NCBI GenBank assembly: GCA_948567375.1
Contig: OX419761.1
Location: 39,222,243-39,286,242 of the forward strand
From: Lunularia cruciata
Lineage: Eukaryota > Streptophyta > Marchantiopsida > Lunulariales > Lunulariaceae
Direction: 5' to 3'
DNA length: 64,000 nt
Numbering within the stretch: position 1 is the stretch's first letter; the number at the start of each line of letters is the position of its first letter. The notes under the pieces were generated by a model. The model had not been told where the DNA came from. It was given only the letters and a program-made list of their open reading frames with translations, and did not search any database. Of the stretch, positions 33,242 through 45,348 are shown one piece after another. The position numbers were made by a program, and so were the translations under genes.

Positions 33242-34249
33242 TTATAGAACCACTCCCAAAAGAGTGTAGAGTCACAAAATATGGCACACTATGGCAAAAC
33301 GAAAATCCAAAATCACTTCCCATAAGATAAGTTCCAACTAATTCCTAAAGGTGATGATCCAATTGCTCCAAAGAATGTGTTTTATCCTTCCTAAAATGCA
33401 CAACTACATAGGTTATTTGTATTGGTGGTAAATTTTTGCTTTTTTATTCTATAGTTCTTTCAACAGTATAGCTCACTTAAGATCCATAAGGTATTTCTCC
33501 ATTCATTCCAAATTACCAAGGATCCTATATCCTTTCCACAAGTACTAGTGATCAAACTTGGCTACTTGAATTTTTACTACAAAGTTCCTTACCACTACTC
33601 ACCAAATAATCACCACCAATACTCAAAATTCAACAAAAGCAATATAGAGCTCTTTCATTTTCACTTTACTCTTTTGAATTGAATGAACATTTACACCAAG
33701 AAAGAGCTTTGACTAGTTTTTGCAACTCCTAACCAAAAAAATTTGATAGTTTCAAAAATACTTAGATCTATCAAAACTGCACTTTTTGCATCTGGATTGT
33801 ACAATTAAGATACTTATCTTATCTTATCTTATCTTAATTTGCTGATATTTGCACTACTAAATAACTAACATGTGTCTTGGGGAAAGTGTTTTAATTCTCT
33901 CCCAAAGAAACTCTATCTTGTACTCTTTGGATTTCTACTCCAAAGATTGCATAACAAAGAATCTTGATTTAGTGAAGGATTCTTTGTACTACTCTATTGA
34001 GAAGGATTGCCTTTGCTTGTAGCTTTTCTAAGGAGGTTGGCAATTCTCTTCTTGTAATTTGTGATTTCTAGTATCAATGTATTACAAGTTTCTTGAAGCT
34101 TCTTATTTGTATGTTCTCTTAATTTTAGTTTGAGATCTCACTCTAGTTTGGGATCATCATATACATGAGCACTAAGAGTCTGACCTTCAAGTTTCAAATC
34201 ATGGATCTTTGCTATGGCAAGTTTGCCTATTGCAGCTCCCTTTTGGAGT
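33242..34249. other. No gene seen; short (TTATC)n microsatellite
   Basis: A/T-rich with no coding frame of note. About 33812-33836 holds four to five CTTAT units. This may be the 3' flank of the J element, but I found no terminal motif. Confidence 0.4.
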
Positions 34250-36330
34250 TCTAACATCTAATCCCTAAACTTCTTTTAACTCTTGATTAATCCTAGCCAT
34301 TCCTTCCTTTCAATGATTATAAGTTCCATTGATTTCACTAGTAATATCTTCCATCATCTTGGCTCCAATAGCAACTCTATTATCTTTCTTCTCCTACAGT
34401 GTTTTTTTGCAAGGCTTTGAGCTTAAGGGTGCTTCCTTACTTGTATTCCTCTAAGATAACTTGAGCCTCACTTCTTGCACTTCCTTGATTTAGGTCGCAT
34501 GCAACTTACCCATAAGATTAGTCTTGGTTCAAACATGTACTTCATACCAATCCTTCCTTTGTTTACTCATCATTTGGAAGGCACTTAGTTTCACTTGCAA
34601 CTTTTGAATCTCTTGCTCTTGATTCTTCTTAATGTCTTCTAGTGAGGCCTTCTTCCTCTTCAAGTATTATGCATCTTACAATAAGTTATCTCCTATTGTA
34701 CATTCATTGTACAAGTTTCTAACCTTCTCCAATTCTTCCTTATCCTTGACCATCTTTGCTTTCACCACTTACTCATTTGTGTGCAAGCACTTTACTAATG
34801 AAATGGAGTTCATTGCATCAGGCCATTCCTCTCTATATCATGGGAGAATCATATATAAGAAACTAAGAGTTGGCCCTATTGAATTTACTATGAAATTTGT
34901 CCAATCCATTATAAGGGGTGATGAAACTACTTCTACAAAGAAACTTTATCTTCCTTCTTCTTCTTAGTGCAATGTGAGTGAGGTCTCCTCTAACTTGCCC
35001 TCCACATGCACCTGGTCTTCATCTTGAATGTCTTGGCTTGGTCTCACTTGAGATAAACTCACAAGCTCTTTTGGTCAAAGGTCTGCTTGATTTTGGTGTT
35101 CTTTGACCACTAATACTTCTTCTTCTCTACATAATTCTTATGGAGGACCCAACTTTGCTTCTTCTTGACATCTCCTTCCTCCTCCAAATGAAACTCTGCT
35201 CTCTACAAAGTAAGCTCTTTGTTTGCTAGATTGTCTTCTATTTCTACATTAGTTTCTTCACCCTTAGCTTCTTTTCCATTGGAAGAAACATGGATCCCTT
35301 GAGGATTTCTTCATGCTCTATTTGGTGGTCTCTCTATATTCTTATTAGTAGAGTGTTGCTTCTTCTTTTTGGAGGTGGTTGACATTATTAACTCTTTCAC
35401 TTCCACAAATTCTCCTTTTGAGAGGACTTGGTGTCAACTTCTTGATGGGGTTGATCATGGAAGGTCCTTGGATTGAGCCAAGAAATACACCCCTTATATA
35501 AAGTGAGAACTTCTTCTTCTTTGTTTTGCTTAGTAAATTCACATCTATTTTGAAGTGAATTGTAAGTAGAGCCAAGTAAGTAGCTCCACAATCCTCCTCA
35601 AATTCCGTAATCATGGAGCTGGCCTATTGATGGAACATATATTTGCCCCATTAACATATTCTCCCCTAAATGCATAAAAACATGCATGTTGGGTTTTAAA
35701 ACCAGTTCAAAATCTAATATAACTATTTTACCAAGAATGTCTACAGTTTGAATCCATTGCTTGAAGAACACTACTTGGTTGACAATCAGGTAGGTACTTT
35801 GTTTTGGGAAAAACAACCTTATAATAGACTAAAAGAAAAACATACAAGCATGATTCTTGTAAGTATGAACCTTTCACCCACTACTCTTTGACCATTCCTT
35901 TGCAAAGGAATTCTTAATCATTATGTTGAATTTTTCACTCATCTTTCCAAATTAAGTGTCCAAGATCATTGCCCCTAGAGGTTCTGAAGTTGCCTCAAGT
36001 ATCATCCTCTAGTGCTCCTCTATCCAATTGTAAGTGTCCCATGAAGAACCAAATTTCTCTCACTTCTTCTTTGCATCTCTTGAATAAATATAGGAGAACC
36101 CACTTCCCAATTCTAAAGTAGAAACATCACATGCTTACTTTGGAGTAGATGATTCATAGCTCTCATTGCACATTTGTTGATACTTGGAGATCAAAGGATT
36201 ACCTTAGGGATCTTCCTCATAGTTTTTCTTAGCTCTAACCATATTTCTAACAGGGTTCTTTCCATATTTCTTCTTTGATAAAGATTTACAACTACAAAGA
36301 GAAGGATCACTCAAGCACTCTTAAAAAGGG
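34250..36330 (-). pseudogene. J: decayed relative of the H coiled-coil gene
   Basis: A minus-strand coding trace with many stops but clear protein character. In order: KKKYGKNPVRNMVR (near 36270), WDTYNW (36024-36041), NSFAKEWSKSSG then KVHTYKN (35856-35873), and STYLIVNQVVFFKQW (from 35798, same frame as KVHTYK). A lysine-rich stretch follows (MSTTSKKKKQHSTNKN, near 35340-35390), then coiled coil (KDKEELEKVRNLYNE, LEDIKKNQEQEIQKLQ, about 34550-34750). This follows H residue by residue in layout: W-x4-W, AFSPKRTKNGYKVESYKD, TTYVMKHQAVFFHK, basic stretch, coiled coil. Seen: collinear motifs. Inferred: common ancestry. Confidence 0.55.
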
Positions 36331-37729
36331 TTATTATAGAAATATATAGGCCTAAGTGAAAGCTCTGATCAATTTGCAATTGATTTTATAGACAAGGATT
36401 CATATGTAATTGTCCTTAATGGTCAAGACATCACTCTCCACTCATGTGAACTCTCCAAGTAGTGCCATGAACTTTTGGCGGTCTTTCTTCATCCTTATTG
36501 GTACCATCATTTAAAATTGATGTATGGTCATTGATTCCAAAAATCTTCAATTGAAAAGATTCTTTGTACTTGCACTATTTGTACTTATCTCTTCTTCAGA
36601 CTTGACTCCTTCATACATGTCCTTCTTTGATGATGTCTTTTTTGCTTCCAAATAGATCCATAGATGAACTCTGAAGAATACTCATAAAGTATTGCTTATG
36701 GGTTTCTTCCACTAAACATAAAACTATCTTGCTCTTCTTCCATCAAAAAGTAATAAAATGAAACAAAATTACCACTTTTGCAAAAAGTTGTGGACCAGAG
36801 TTCTATTCCAAAAACTTTACATTTTGGTATGGAGCCTGATATGACTGATGGAAGATTTGAAATCAAGGTGTTGGGATAGATATTGTGATCAAGTTTGTGG
36901 TCACATCTCAAGTTGTGGTTTGAATTAGCTTGTGAAAAATTTAAGCATTGTTGATGACTAAGTCTTGTACCTTTGTACATATGTTTCATTTAAATTATTT
37001 AAATAGAGAAGTCTTGGATCAAGTATACATGGATTTATAGAACTCAGAAAAGTTAACCCAACATAGGAATTGGTTTTGAATTCAGATGAAAAAATTCATA
37101 GAGAATTAAACAAGGGCATAGCTATCTTTTGTTTAAAATTTGGTTGGCTTAAGGTTTACAAGTACTGAGATTTGGTACATCAAACTTCAGTTGAATCATT
37201 GTCATATGTGAAAATAGCTTTGTTGCAATCACACTTTGCAATTGATTACAAATTTTCCTATTTGGGATCATGTATGAAGGGATTTTGGTTTGCTAGAGTG
37301 TTCTTGATACTTCCCTCAACTCTTGAGCCAAAACTTTAGTAAAATGTTGCTAAGAACTAAGAATAGAGCATTGATAATGGTTTCAAAATTAGAGTTTTAC
37401 CTACAAAATCAAACTTGGTTGGAAGTGATCCCATTTTCAAAAACATAAGAGAATTGGATGACCCAAAAGAGACATTTCTACAATCAAGTTTGCTTGCTTT
37501 TGAAGATAAAAATTTACAAGGTAAGATAGTTTTTTTGAACGTGGTACCAACCAATATGAAGTCAAACAATTCCATGTATCAAAAATAATTTATTCCACAA
37601 ATGGCTGCTATACTTATAAGATCTCACCACAATCCACAATGCCTAATGAGTGTTAGTAACTGGTTTTGAACATGACTCTATAGGATGAAACCTCTATGTC
37701 TTTGAATTATTGGGCTAATATTAGAGCTT
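36331..37729. other. Unassigned flank of J, partly repeated
   Basis: About 36810-37040 is inverted and similar to 16040-16290 in insertion I. The shared words include ATACTTGATCCAAGA, TTTAAATAATT and CAAACTTGATCAC. It lies upstream of the J coding trace, so it may hold its promoter (CTATTTAAATA on the minus strand). No coding frame is seen. Confidence 0.45.
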
Positions 37730-37733
37730 GGAC

Positions 37734-37829
37734 TATAACACCCATTTGTGCATGTGTGTGGTATTGTGATATTTAGCTTGGTATTACAAGTACTTGAGAG
37801 ATATTATTTATATAGAGATAAGGGAGATA
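37734..37829 (+). repeat. Remnant of the 5' LTR of element C
   Basis: Matches the first 96 bp of the 3' LTR (TATAACACCC for TGTAACACCC). It then jumps straight into gag sequence at GGGAGATAG, showing an internal deletion. Confidence 0.8.
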
Positions 37830-38966
37830 GTAAAGAGATATGGGAGATTTGAGTGACATTGTGAGGAAGTGTCAATTCTGCAGAGTGGAGACCTCATGCA
37901 TGAGGAGTTTGAAAGCTACAAAAAGCACGTTTGAGTGTTTAGATTCATCTTGGGAACATGGAAGGTCATCAAGAGTGGAAATTGAGACTATACAAGGTTC
38001 CCAAAGGGTTTGAGGTAATTGTAGGGGTGGATTTGAGGAAAAAGAGAGTTAACAATAGAATTTGAAGAGATTGTTGAAAGGATTAAAAAACCTATGCCTC
38101 TTGGAGGAAAGAGTGAGTCTAAGTGCTTTCTATGTGGAGAGAAGTGATATAAGGCAAGTTCATGTCCACTGACCTTCGAGAGCAAGAGATTGAGAGAAAG
38201 GAGAGGCTTACTTGACTTGGGTTTGCATGTTGGACCTTCTTCACCAAGATTGGGAGGGAGAAGATCTAAGACCAAGGAGTTGTGTGAGGTTTGTGGAGTG
38301 GAAGGACTTCCAAAAAGACATGAGTGTAGTGGAGTAAAATCACTTTTGGAGACTTTGGTGAAGGATCTTGGAGAGAGTCTTAGTACAACTATAGAAACAA
38401 TACCACCTTCAACAGCTAGTTCTCAAGATTAGTGATGGAGATAATCTTTCAACTTATGGATAAACTATCCAAGAGGGAGGTAGTGAAACCCAAGTGGCTC
38501 CTAATCCAAAAAAATGTAAGGGGATAACATCCATAGATGTGGTTGAGAGCAAGTTTGAGAAGGGAGAGTGCTCAAACTCCAAGGGTTTTAATTTGGAGCT
38601 TTTGGCACAAGAGAAGAAGAGAGCTCGTTTTGCAGAGGATGTTCACTCTTCTCAAGGATTTACTCCAAGCAAGGATACTCCTATGTCTAATAGGAGCACT
38701 TTCACCTCAACACCATCAACAACAAAGACTCCAAGGAAGAAGTTGGGGATGGAGGATTTCTTGATTTCAAAGCAACTGTGGAACTACAATGTGTTGGAGG
38801 ATGTTGGTAGCCACAAGGCTAACATCATAGTGGGCCAATTGATTGCTTTGAACCCTACCTTGAGAAAAGAGCTTAGAGGTGGTTTGAGTTTTACAAGGAG
38901 CAAGAGGAAGAAGAAGGCAAAAGCTCCAGTATCAATGGGAGTGGTGGATGCCAAGCCATCACCATA
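37830..38966 (+). pseudogene. gag of element C (5' end lost)
   Basis: Near 38120-38165 a zinc knuckle reads CFLCGEK-stop-YKASSC. The spacing is C-x2-C-x4-H-x4-C, but the His is Tyr and a preceding codon is TGA; both fit C/G to T/A transitions from CAT and TGG. A second Cys cluster, CEVCGVEGLPKRHEC, is at 38280. The C-terminal part is open at 38494-38964 and rich in Lys/Ser/Thr (for example KKLGMEDFLISKQLWNYNV). Confidence 0.7.
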
Positions 38967-39637
38967 GGAGGCTTGTGAATATGCCTCTAAGATTGATGTG
39001 AGAGTGAATGGTCACAACATCAAGGATGCATTGGTTGATGGAGGATCAGCAATAAATGCTATGTTAGAAAGGTTGATGAAGAAGTTAGGTATGATACCAT
39101 TGAGACCTTCAAAATTTGTGGTAAGCATGGCAAACAAGCAACAAGTTTGACCAATAGAGGTGATGGATAAAGTGGTAGTTTCAGTTATGGGAGTTCAAAA
39201 TCTCATGACTTTCCAAGTCTTGAAGGATTCAAGCTATGACTCACTTCTTGGGAGGCCATGGTTGAGAGCAGCACGTACAATTGATCGATGGTACAAAGGG
39301 TACTTGAGGATTGGGGCATCAAACCATAGAGTCACAATTCTTGTGACTAACACCACCAACACTTCACATTCAGATACACCATCTTCTGATTATTGGGAAT
39401 CAGATTCTGAAGGAGGAGCTTCAGGTGAGGACACAAGCATGGAAGAGGAGACTTCCACGGAGGAGGATGAATCTGAATCTGATTCAGATGTGTATCCTTT
39501 GTGTGCTATGGACTTTGCACCATAGCCAGAGGTTTTGAGGGACCCAAATAAATCACCATTGACACTTGAGGAGATAGAGAGAAGGTTAGCTACCCTCAAG
39601 TATGGCCCAAATATTACCAAGGAGGAGAAGGTGAGAT
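38967..39637 (+). pseudogene. Protease region of element C
   Basis: The aspartic protease active site reads ALVDGGSAINAM (about 39028-39065). The second half follows after a stop (VQNLMTFQVLKDSSYDSLLGRPWL, with the D-S-L-L-G-R-P-W-L end at about 39235-39265). An acidic linker (about 39410-39500, many Glu/Asp/Ser) separates it from RT. Confidence 0.75.
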
Positions 39638-41019
39638 TTGAGGAGATTTTCCGCAAGTTCATCCATGTTTGCTTTCAGTTACAAGGATTTGAAGGAAGTT
39701 ACCTTGGAGGAGCACAAGATAGAGGTGGAGTCACATGCAAGACCAATCTGCCAAAAGCAACGTAGCATTAGCCCACCAATATCTTTGGTTGTGAAAGAGG
39801 AGATTGATAAGCTCAAGGAAGCCGAATTTATCTTTGAGGTGGAGAATTCAGAATGTGTGTCTCCAATTATCATTGTGAAGAAAAAGAATGGCAAGCTTCC
39901 GGTATGTGTGGATTACAAGAAACTCAATGTTGTTACCAAGAAAGACTACTACCCATTTCCATTCATTGATGAGATCTTGGAGGAGGTTGCAAGCCATGAG
40001 ACGCATAGTTTTGGAGATGGTTATAGTGGATATAACCAAATCAAGATTGCACCAGAGCATCAACAACTCACCACATTCATCACACCTTGGGGAACTTATG
40101 CTTTCAAGGTCATGCCTTTTGGGCTTTGTAATGCTCCAACCACATTCCAAAGGTTCATGAACAAGGTATTTGACCCTTTCATTGGGAAATTTGTGAGAGA
40201 CTTCATTGATGACTTTTGTGTCTATGGGAGCAAGGAGGAGCACTTTGAGCACCTAATCAAGGTCTTGCAACGCTTGGATGAGGCAAATGCATCACTCAAC
40301 CCAAAGAAGTGCATTTTTGGATGTGAAGAAGGTCTACTTTTGGGTCACATCATCTCCAAGGATGGAATAGCAGTTGATCCTAAGAAGGTGAGGAAAATCT
40401 CAGATCTTCTATTCCCTTCAAGCTTGACAAAGTTACGCCAATTCTTGGGGATGGTTGGATACTATAGGAGGTTCATCTTCTCATTTTCCAACAAGGCTTA
40501 TGCATTGACCAACTACATGAAGAAGAGTGTAGATTACATGGTGATTTTGGAAGACAAGGAGGCTCTCAAAGCTTTTGAGGAGTCAAGCAATCCCTTGTTG
40601 TACCTCCAATTCTTGCTAAACCTGATTGGAGTAAGCCTTTCATCCTCTATACTAATGCTTCTAATGTAGCTATAGGATTCACTCTTAGTCAATTAGACCA
40701 AGATGGGCGTGATCATCCAATAGCTTATGCTAGTAGGTAGATGGTTTCAATAGAAAAGAACTACTCTGTCATGGAGAGAGAAGGGTTGGCAGTGATCTTT
40801 GGTCTCAAGAAGTTTAGACACTACTTGATTGGAGGGAAAGCCACCATTGTCACCAATCACAAGGCTTTGAAGTACATCTTCAACAAGCCTAATGTTGAAG
40901 GGAGACTAGCAAGGTGGATGATACTCTTGTCTGAGTATGACTACACCATTGAGGATAGGCTAGGAAAGAAACACGTAAATGCTGATTTGTTAGAGGAAGG
41001 CCCTTGCAACAAGATCTAG
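39638..41019 (+). pseudogene. Reverse transcriptase and RNase H of element C
   Basis: An open stretch of 343 codons covers nearly all of RT: PVCVDYKKLN (residues 88-97), SFGDGYSGYNQ with the first catalytic Asp (127), MPFGLCNAPTTFQRFMNK (159-176) and FIDD (189-192; Asp pair at 40208-40213). The connection keeps LRQFLGMVGYYRRF. RNase H is shifted after 40660: YTNASNVAIG (Asp to Asn), then YSVMEREGLAVIFGLKKFRH and VTNHKALKY (Asp to Asn) at 40741-41019. Two active-site Asp codons changed by G to A make this RNase H inactive. Confidence 0.85.
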
Positions 41020-42190
41020 ACCTTACACAATGGTGGAGGATATTCTTTTTCACCAAGGAGTAGATGGTCTACTTTGAAGAGCAGTGGGTAAGGAAGATTC
41101 TATCCTACTTATAAAGGAGTTTCATGAAGGTTTAGTGTGTGGAAGACACTTTGCAGGAAAGGTGAATGATTTCAAGATTCTAGATACAGATTACCATTGG
41201 AGAGGAATTTTCAAGGATTGTCTTGATTATTGCAAAACTTGTCATGTTTTTCAAGCTTTTGCTAGAAAGTCTACATCCACTCCACCACTTAGATCAATTC
41301 CATTGCTAGGACCTTTTGAGAAGTGGGAAATTGATTTTGTAGGTCCTCTCAATAGAACTCCGAGGAACAATTGGTACATTGTGGTAGTTACTGATTACCT
41401 TACTAAGTGGATTGAGGCTAGACCATTGAGGGACAAAAATGAAGATGAAGTTGGTAGATTTCTATATGAATGCATTATCACTAAGTTTGGATGCCCTTTG
41501 GAGTTTGTTTCTGATAGAGGAGGAGAGTTTATAGGAAGCATTACTACAGCCATGCTATGACATTTCTCTATCACACATAGAGTAAATACATCCTATAAGC
41601 CAAATTCCAATGGCTTGGCAGAGAGAACCAATCAGACCTTGTGCATGATGTTGGCCAAAGATGCAGAATTGAGGGGGCTAAACATCATTAGGACAAGAGG
41701 ATTCATGCAGTTTTATGGGAGTATAGGAGAACCATGAAGACTTCCATGGTGTATTCTCCATTTCAGTTGGTATATGGTATTGATTCTACCTTACCTATTC
41801 ACTTTGATCTTCCTACCTTCTAAAGCATTCATAGGAGATTGAAGAAAGCACAAGGAGGTGATGCAAAGAAGTCAAGGAAGGAACAACTCATGGAGTTGGA
41901 AGAGGCAAGAGCAGTTGCTATGGTTTGAGTGGAGCAAGCCCAAAGGAAACAAAAGGAGAGCTATGACAAGAGGCAAGGCAAGAAGAAGGTAGAGCCTTTC
42001 AAAGAAGGTGATTGGGTAATGTTGTTTGATTCCATTTGATTCAAGAGAGTGAAAAATAAGTTTTTGCCTAAGTACTTTGGACCTTTCAAAGTAGAGAAGG
42101 TGTGGGGAAATTACACCTATGATCTCAAGGAGTTGGGAGGAAGACATTTTGATAGGATTAACCATGATAAGTTGAAGATGTACCATAGAA
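41020..42190 (+). pseudogene. Integrase of element C
   Basis: HHCC zinc region with EFHEGLVCGRH and YCKTC (41084-41250). The catalytic core has KWEIDFVGPL (first Asp), VSDRGGEF (second Asp) and NGLAERTNQ (Glu). Exactly 35 positions lie between the second Asp and the Glu, counting one stop, so the DD35E layout is complete. The tail has a GPF-type segment (YFGPFKVEKVWGNYTYDL, near 42065-42120), and the frame ends before the polypurine tract. No chromodomain follows. Confidence 0.85.
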
Positions 42191-42232
42191 AGTAGAGAGA
42201 CCTTCACTTTGAGGACAAAGTGAAAACTTAGT

Positions 42233-42243
42233 CCGGGGGTAAA
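42233..42243 (+). promoter_or_regulatory. Polypurine tract of element C
   Basis: CCGGGGGTAAA ends one base before the 3' LTR TGTAACACC. Confidence 0.75.
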
Positions 42244-42936
42244 TGTAACACCCATTTGTGCATGTGTGTGGTATTGTGATATTTAGCTTGGTATTACAAG
42301 TACTTGAGAGATATTATCTATATAGAGATAAAGGATGGTTCTACATTAGTCATGATTAGCTAGAGTTAGTCATAGCTAAGATAGAAGGGACCTTACTTTA
42401 GAGGAGGTGGAAAAGATGAGCACCACTATTTTGGATTTTAGTGTGTTGACTTGGTATTATTCCTAGGTGTTTGGCTTTGAGGAAAGATTTGAGAACTCTT
42501 GGGCCCGCAAGCCTTTTTGCTTTGGATTATTCTATAGTCCAAGGATAGCCCATGTGAAGGAATCCTTGACTTAGTGGTTGGGTCAAGATAGGATCACATG
42601 ATAGTGGAATATGCCCATGTGAATGGATATTCCTTTCTACTTTTTGTCTTTACTTGACTTTTAGCCTAGTAACTTGAGTCACTCCAATAATTAGTAACTT
42701 TGGTGCATAACTATTTCACAAGTATATAAACAAGGGGTGAGGAGGTACTCATCATCTTTTCATTTGCAACTATCTCTCTCTCTCATTGAGTTCTCTAGTG
42801 AGCAATATCTTGAGTCTTGGAGTGTTAGCCAAGGAGGAGTTTGATGGAGTTGGGGTTCCTTGCCTTCTTAGTCCATGGTGCGCAACCATAATAGCCATCA
42901 GAGGTTCATCCTGAGTGAGAGACAGGCCGGCTCACA
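42244..42936 (+). repeat. 3' LTR of element C (693 bp, family II)
   Basis: Full TG...CA LTR (TGTAACACCC to GGCTCACA) with a TATA box TATATAAA at 42723-42730. It is the reference copy for the solo LTRs at 4647, 21837, 22182, 56433 and 59674. Confidence 0.9.
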
Positions 42937-44000
42937 GGACCCATTTTACAACTTTTATTTTATCCTTGTCTGGTTTGATGGGTCTTCCAATCCTTATCAT
43001 CTTGCACAATCTCCTTGTTTTCTTTGCATTATGAGCTATTACCAATGAATAGATCTAGGAACTATAGATTTTTGCTTTGCTTGAGCTCAGCTCAGCTCCT
43101 CTAGAGTAAAAATGATAGAGTATCAAAAAAAAAATCAAAATACTGTTTTTTGATCAACCAAATAACTACAACTTTCTCTCTTTGAGCTCAGCTCCTTTGG
43201 TGTGCAAATGAGAAAACATGAATAATGGAGTATTATTGATAGTCCAAAGAGAACATGCCCTATTGCAGATTGGATGAACTCTGTGGGAGGAGCAGATAGT
43301 GATTTTTATGGATGGATGAAATACTCTATTTATGTGATGGTTGCAAACCCTTACAAGTAGAGACTTTAGCAAGAGTAGCCATCCAACCATAACAACAGCA
43401 ATCATCACTACCACTATCAGGGGCAAGGAATACTACTATGACTATGGCTATCGTTTGATGCATTTATACCCTTAGTTGTAGAGATTTGTATCTATGTTAA
43501 TCAAAATGCTGATTTCCATTAATAAGTTCCTCTTAGAGGAGAGGAGTTATGGTTGTTTTGCAAACTATGTTTACCTCTTATTTAAACAAAGAGTCTCCAT
43601 CACTCATAGTGATTGAGACTTAGCATTAGGTCTTTATAGACTAGCAATGGCAATAAGAACTCCCATAAAATCTAGGACAATACCCCATCTCAGACACTCA
43701 GATGCTATTGGGGGATCTATGTCTCCCTTTAGTTACTTTCATTTTTCCCCCTTTTGCATGGGTCTTTGGCTTTCTTCTTGGGCCTTGGGCTTACTATTCC
43801 CTTATGCGGTTCTTAGGGCATTGTAGTCCTTTTCATTTTTCTTCAGAGTATATATATTATTTGGCTCGTATGCCAGTTGCATTTTCTATATACTTATGTA
43901 GGTATAATATCTTAACAAGAACATTACTTTCCAATACAGAGCCGTAATAGAGAGCGGACCGATCATGAGGAACGAGTGATACATTGGACCATGTGGCATG
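42937..44000. other. No gene seen
   Basis: A/T-rich DNA with no usable frame. 42937-43000 resembles the 3' end of LINE K1 (about 48968-49030; CCCATTTTAC and TGATGGG-x2-TTCC are shared), so element C may have landed in an old LINE 3' end. Two short blocks with GAGCTCAGCTC occur at 43084 and 43181. Confidence 0.4.
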
Positions 44001-44007
44001 AGATTTG

Positions 44008-44150
44008 TTAAGTCTTTCTGCAAACTTGGGGTGCCGGTAATTATATTCCAAAGTTGGGGTACTGTTAAATCCTTCTCTACAATTTGGGGTACCAGTCAAT
44101 CGAAATCCCAAATAAGGGATTGTGCTAAAGTTCTTCTTTGAATTTAACAC
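44008..44150. repeat. Degenerate tandem repeat of about 55 bp
   Basis: Two to three imperfect units starting GTTAAGTCTTTCTGCAAACT (44008), GTTAAATCCTTCTCTACAAT (about 44065) and GCTAAAGTTCTTCTTTGAAT (about 44124). Each is followed by TTGGGGTGCC or TTGGGGTACC and a CC(C)AAA half-unit. Confidence 0.6.
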
Positions 44151-45256
44151 TTAAATTCTAGGAATCTCGAGGAGATCCCAAAAACTCAACACAACCAAGA
44201 TACATATTTCTGGACACCGGCTTTCGCCACATGAAGCAATTCTACGTCCCGCACATCTGGATGTTTCTAGATATGTAGCAGATTGCTTGCGCAGAAACAG
44301 CTACTGAAAGCGTATTAAGAGCAGTTTAGCTGCAGCGAAACACAGTCGATTTCCCCGGACAACAAAATGACGTGAACTCCAGAACTTTCATCTAACAAAG
44401 AAGAAAAAGGTTTCAATCACCTTCACTTTGTATACAAGCACGGTGAACGATCAAGCACTTTCTGATGTTCCCGCGCTTAAATTTATATACACCACAAGTG
44501 TGAGCAGTTCACTATGTCTGAATTCATGCTTGTCTGGGTACTTGTACTTCTTCTCCTTTCTTCTTCTCTCCAAGATTCCATGACAGTTTCACAAATTTTT
44601 TTACATGTTTCAAGCTGTTCACGAAGGCATTGAGAAGAAAATACGACAGAGACTCACAACGAGTCTAACCCCCTCCAGACGATGGCACAGTAATTTGTTA
44701 ACCTTTAGAGAGACAAATGGGCGACCGCGTAGAAAACACGAAGACCTTTAGACGCAACAGAATGTATGCGTCTTATGCAGAATGTAAATTAACACGGGAC
44801 TTCAGTTACTGATTATGTACCGATTAAATTGTAATGTGAGAATTCGAGGCTTTACATGACTTTTTCCTTTAGGAAAAGTCTTTCCGGTACCCGTAATGGG
44901 ATAATTCATGTCATGTCATGGTCCAAGAAAGATCCCAGAAAGCATTTATCTTCCATCATTTGCCCAGGTAATGAATTGAGATCTCTTCGTCTTCCAGTAT
45001 TTCCAATCACGCGAGAACTAACCTGGACGAACTCGAGTTTTACCTACAATCTACTTCACTTCGCCATATCAACTTCGCAAAGCAGCTCCACGTACCTCCA
45101 GAACATGGCTCATTCACCACCTGGCGGAACTGGACTGCATAAAGAGTGTTAGAAAGCGTCAGTATCCAGTGTAACAGGACACGTTTCCCTGACAGTGCCG
45201 TCCCAAGTGCAGACGACCTTAATAGCGATTATTGTCGGGTTACCATCAACCTTGTC
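44151..45256. other. No gene seen
   Basis: Sequence with a more even base composition than the retroelements, so possibly low-copy host DNA. There are no long frames, and I recognise nothing. Confidence 0.4.
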
Positions 45257-45348
45257 TGCACTTCCGTAGAAAAGTTCTAACATACCTTTGTTTACGGTCA
45301 GTGCACTTCCTAAGAAAAGTTCTAACATATACCTTTGTTTATTGTCAG
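45257..45348. repeat. 45-bp tandem duplication
   Basis: TGCACTTCCGTAGAAAAGTT (45257) and TGCACTTCCTAAGAAAAGTT (45302) start two near-identical units that continue through TCTAACAT and CTTTGTTTA. Confidence 0.85.

Larger units (their letters stand above)
37734..42936 (+). mobile_element. Element C (Ty3/gypsy, LTR family II)
   Basis: LTR retrotransposon with gag, protease, RT, RNase H, integrase, polypurine tract and a full 693-bp 3' LTR, flanked by a perfect 4-bp duplication GGAC (37730-37733 and 42937-42940). The 5' LTR keeps only its first about 96 bp (starting TATAACACCC). The rest of it, the primer site and the gag start are deleted. There is no chromodomain after the integrase, and the RT and integrase differ from families I and III. 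It is the best-preserved pol in the window, with few stops. Confidence 0.85.
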
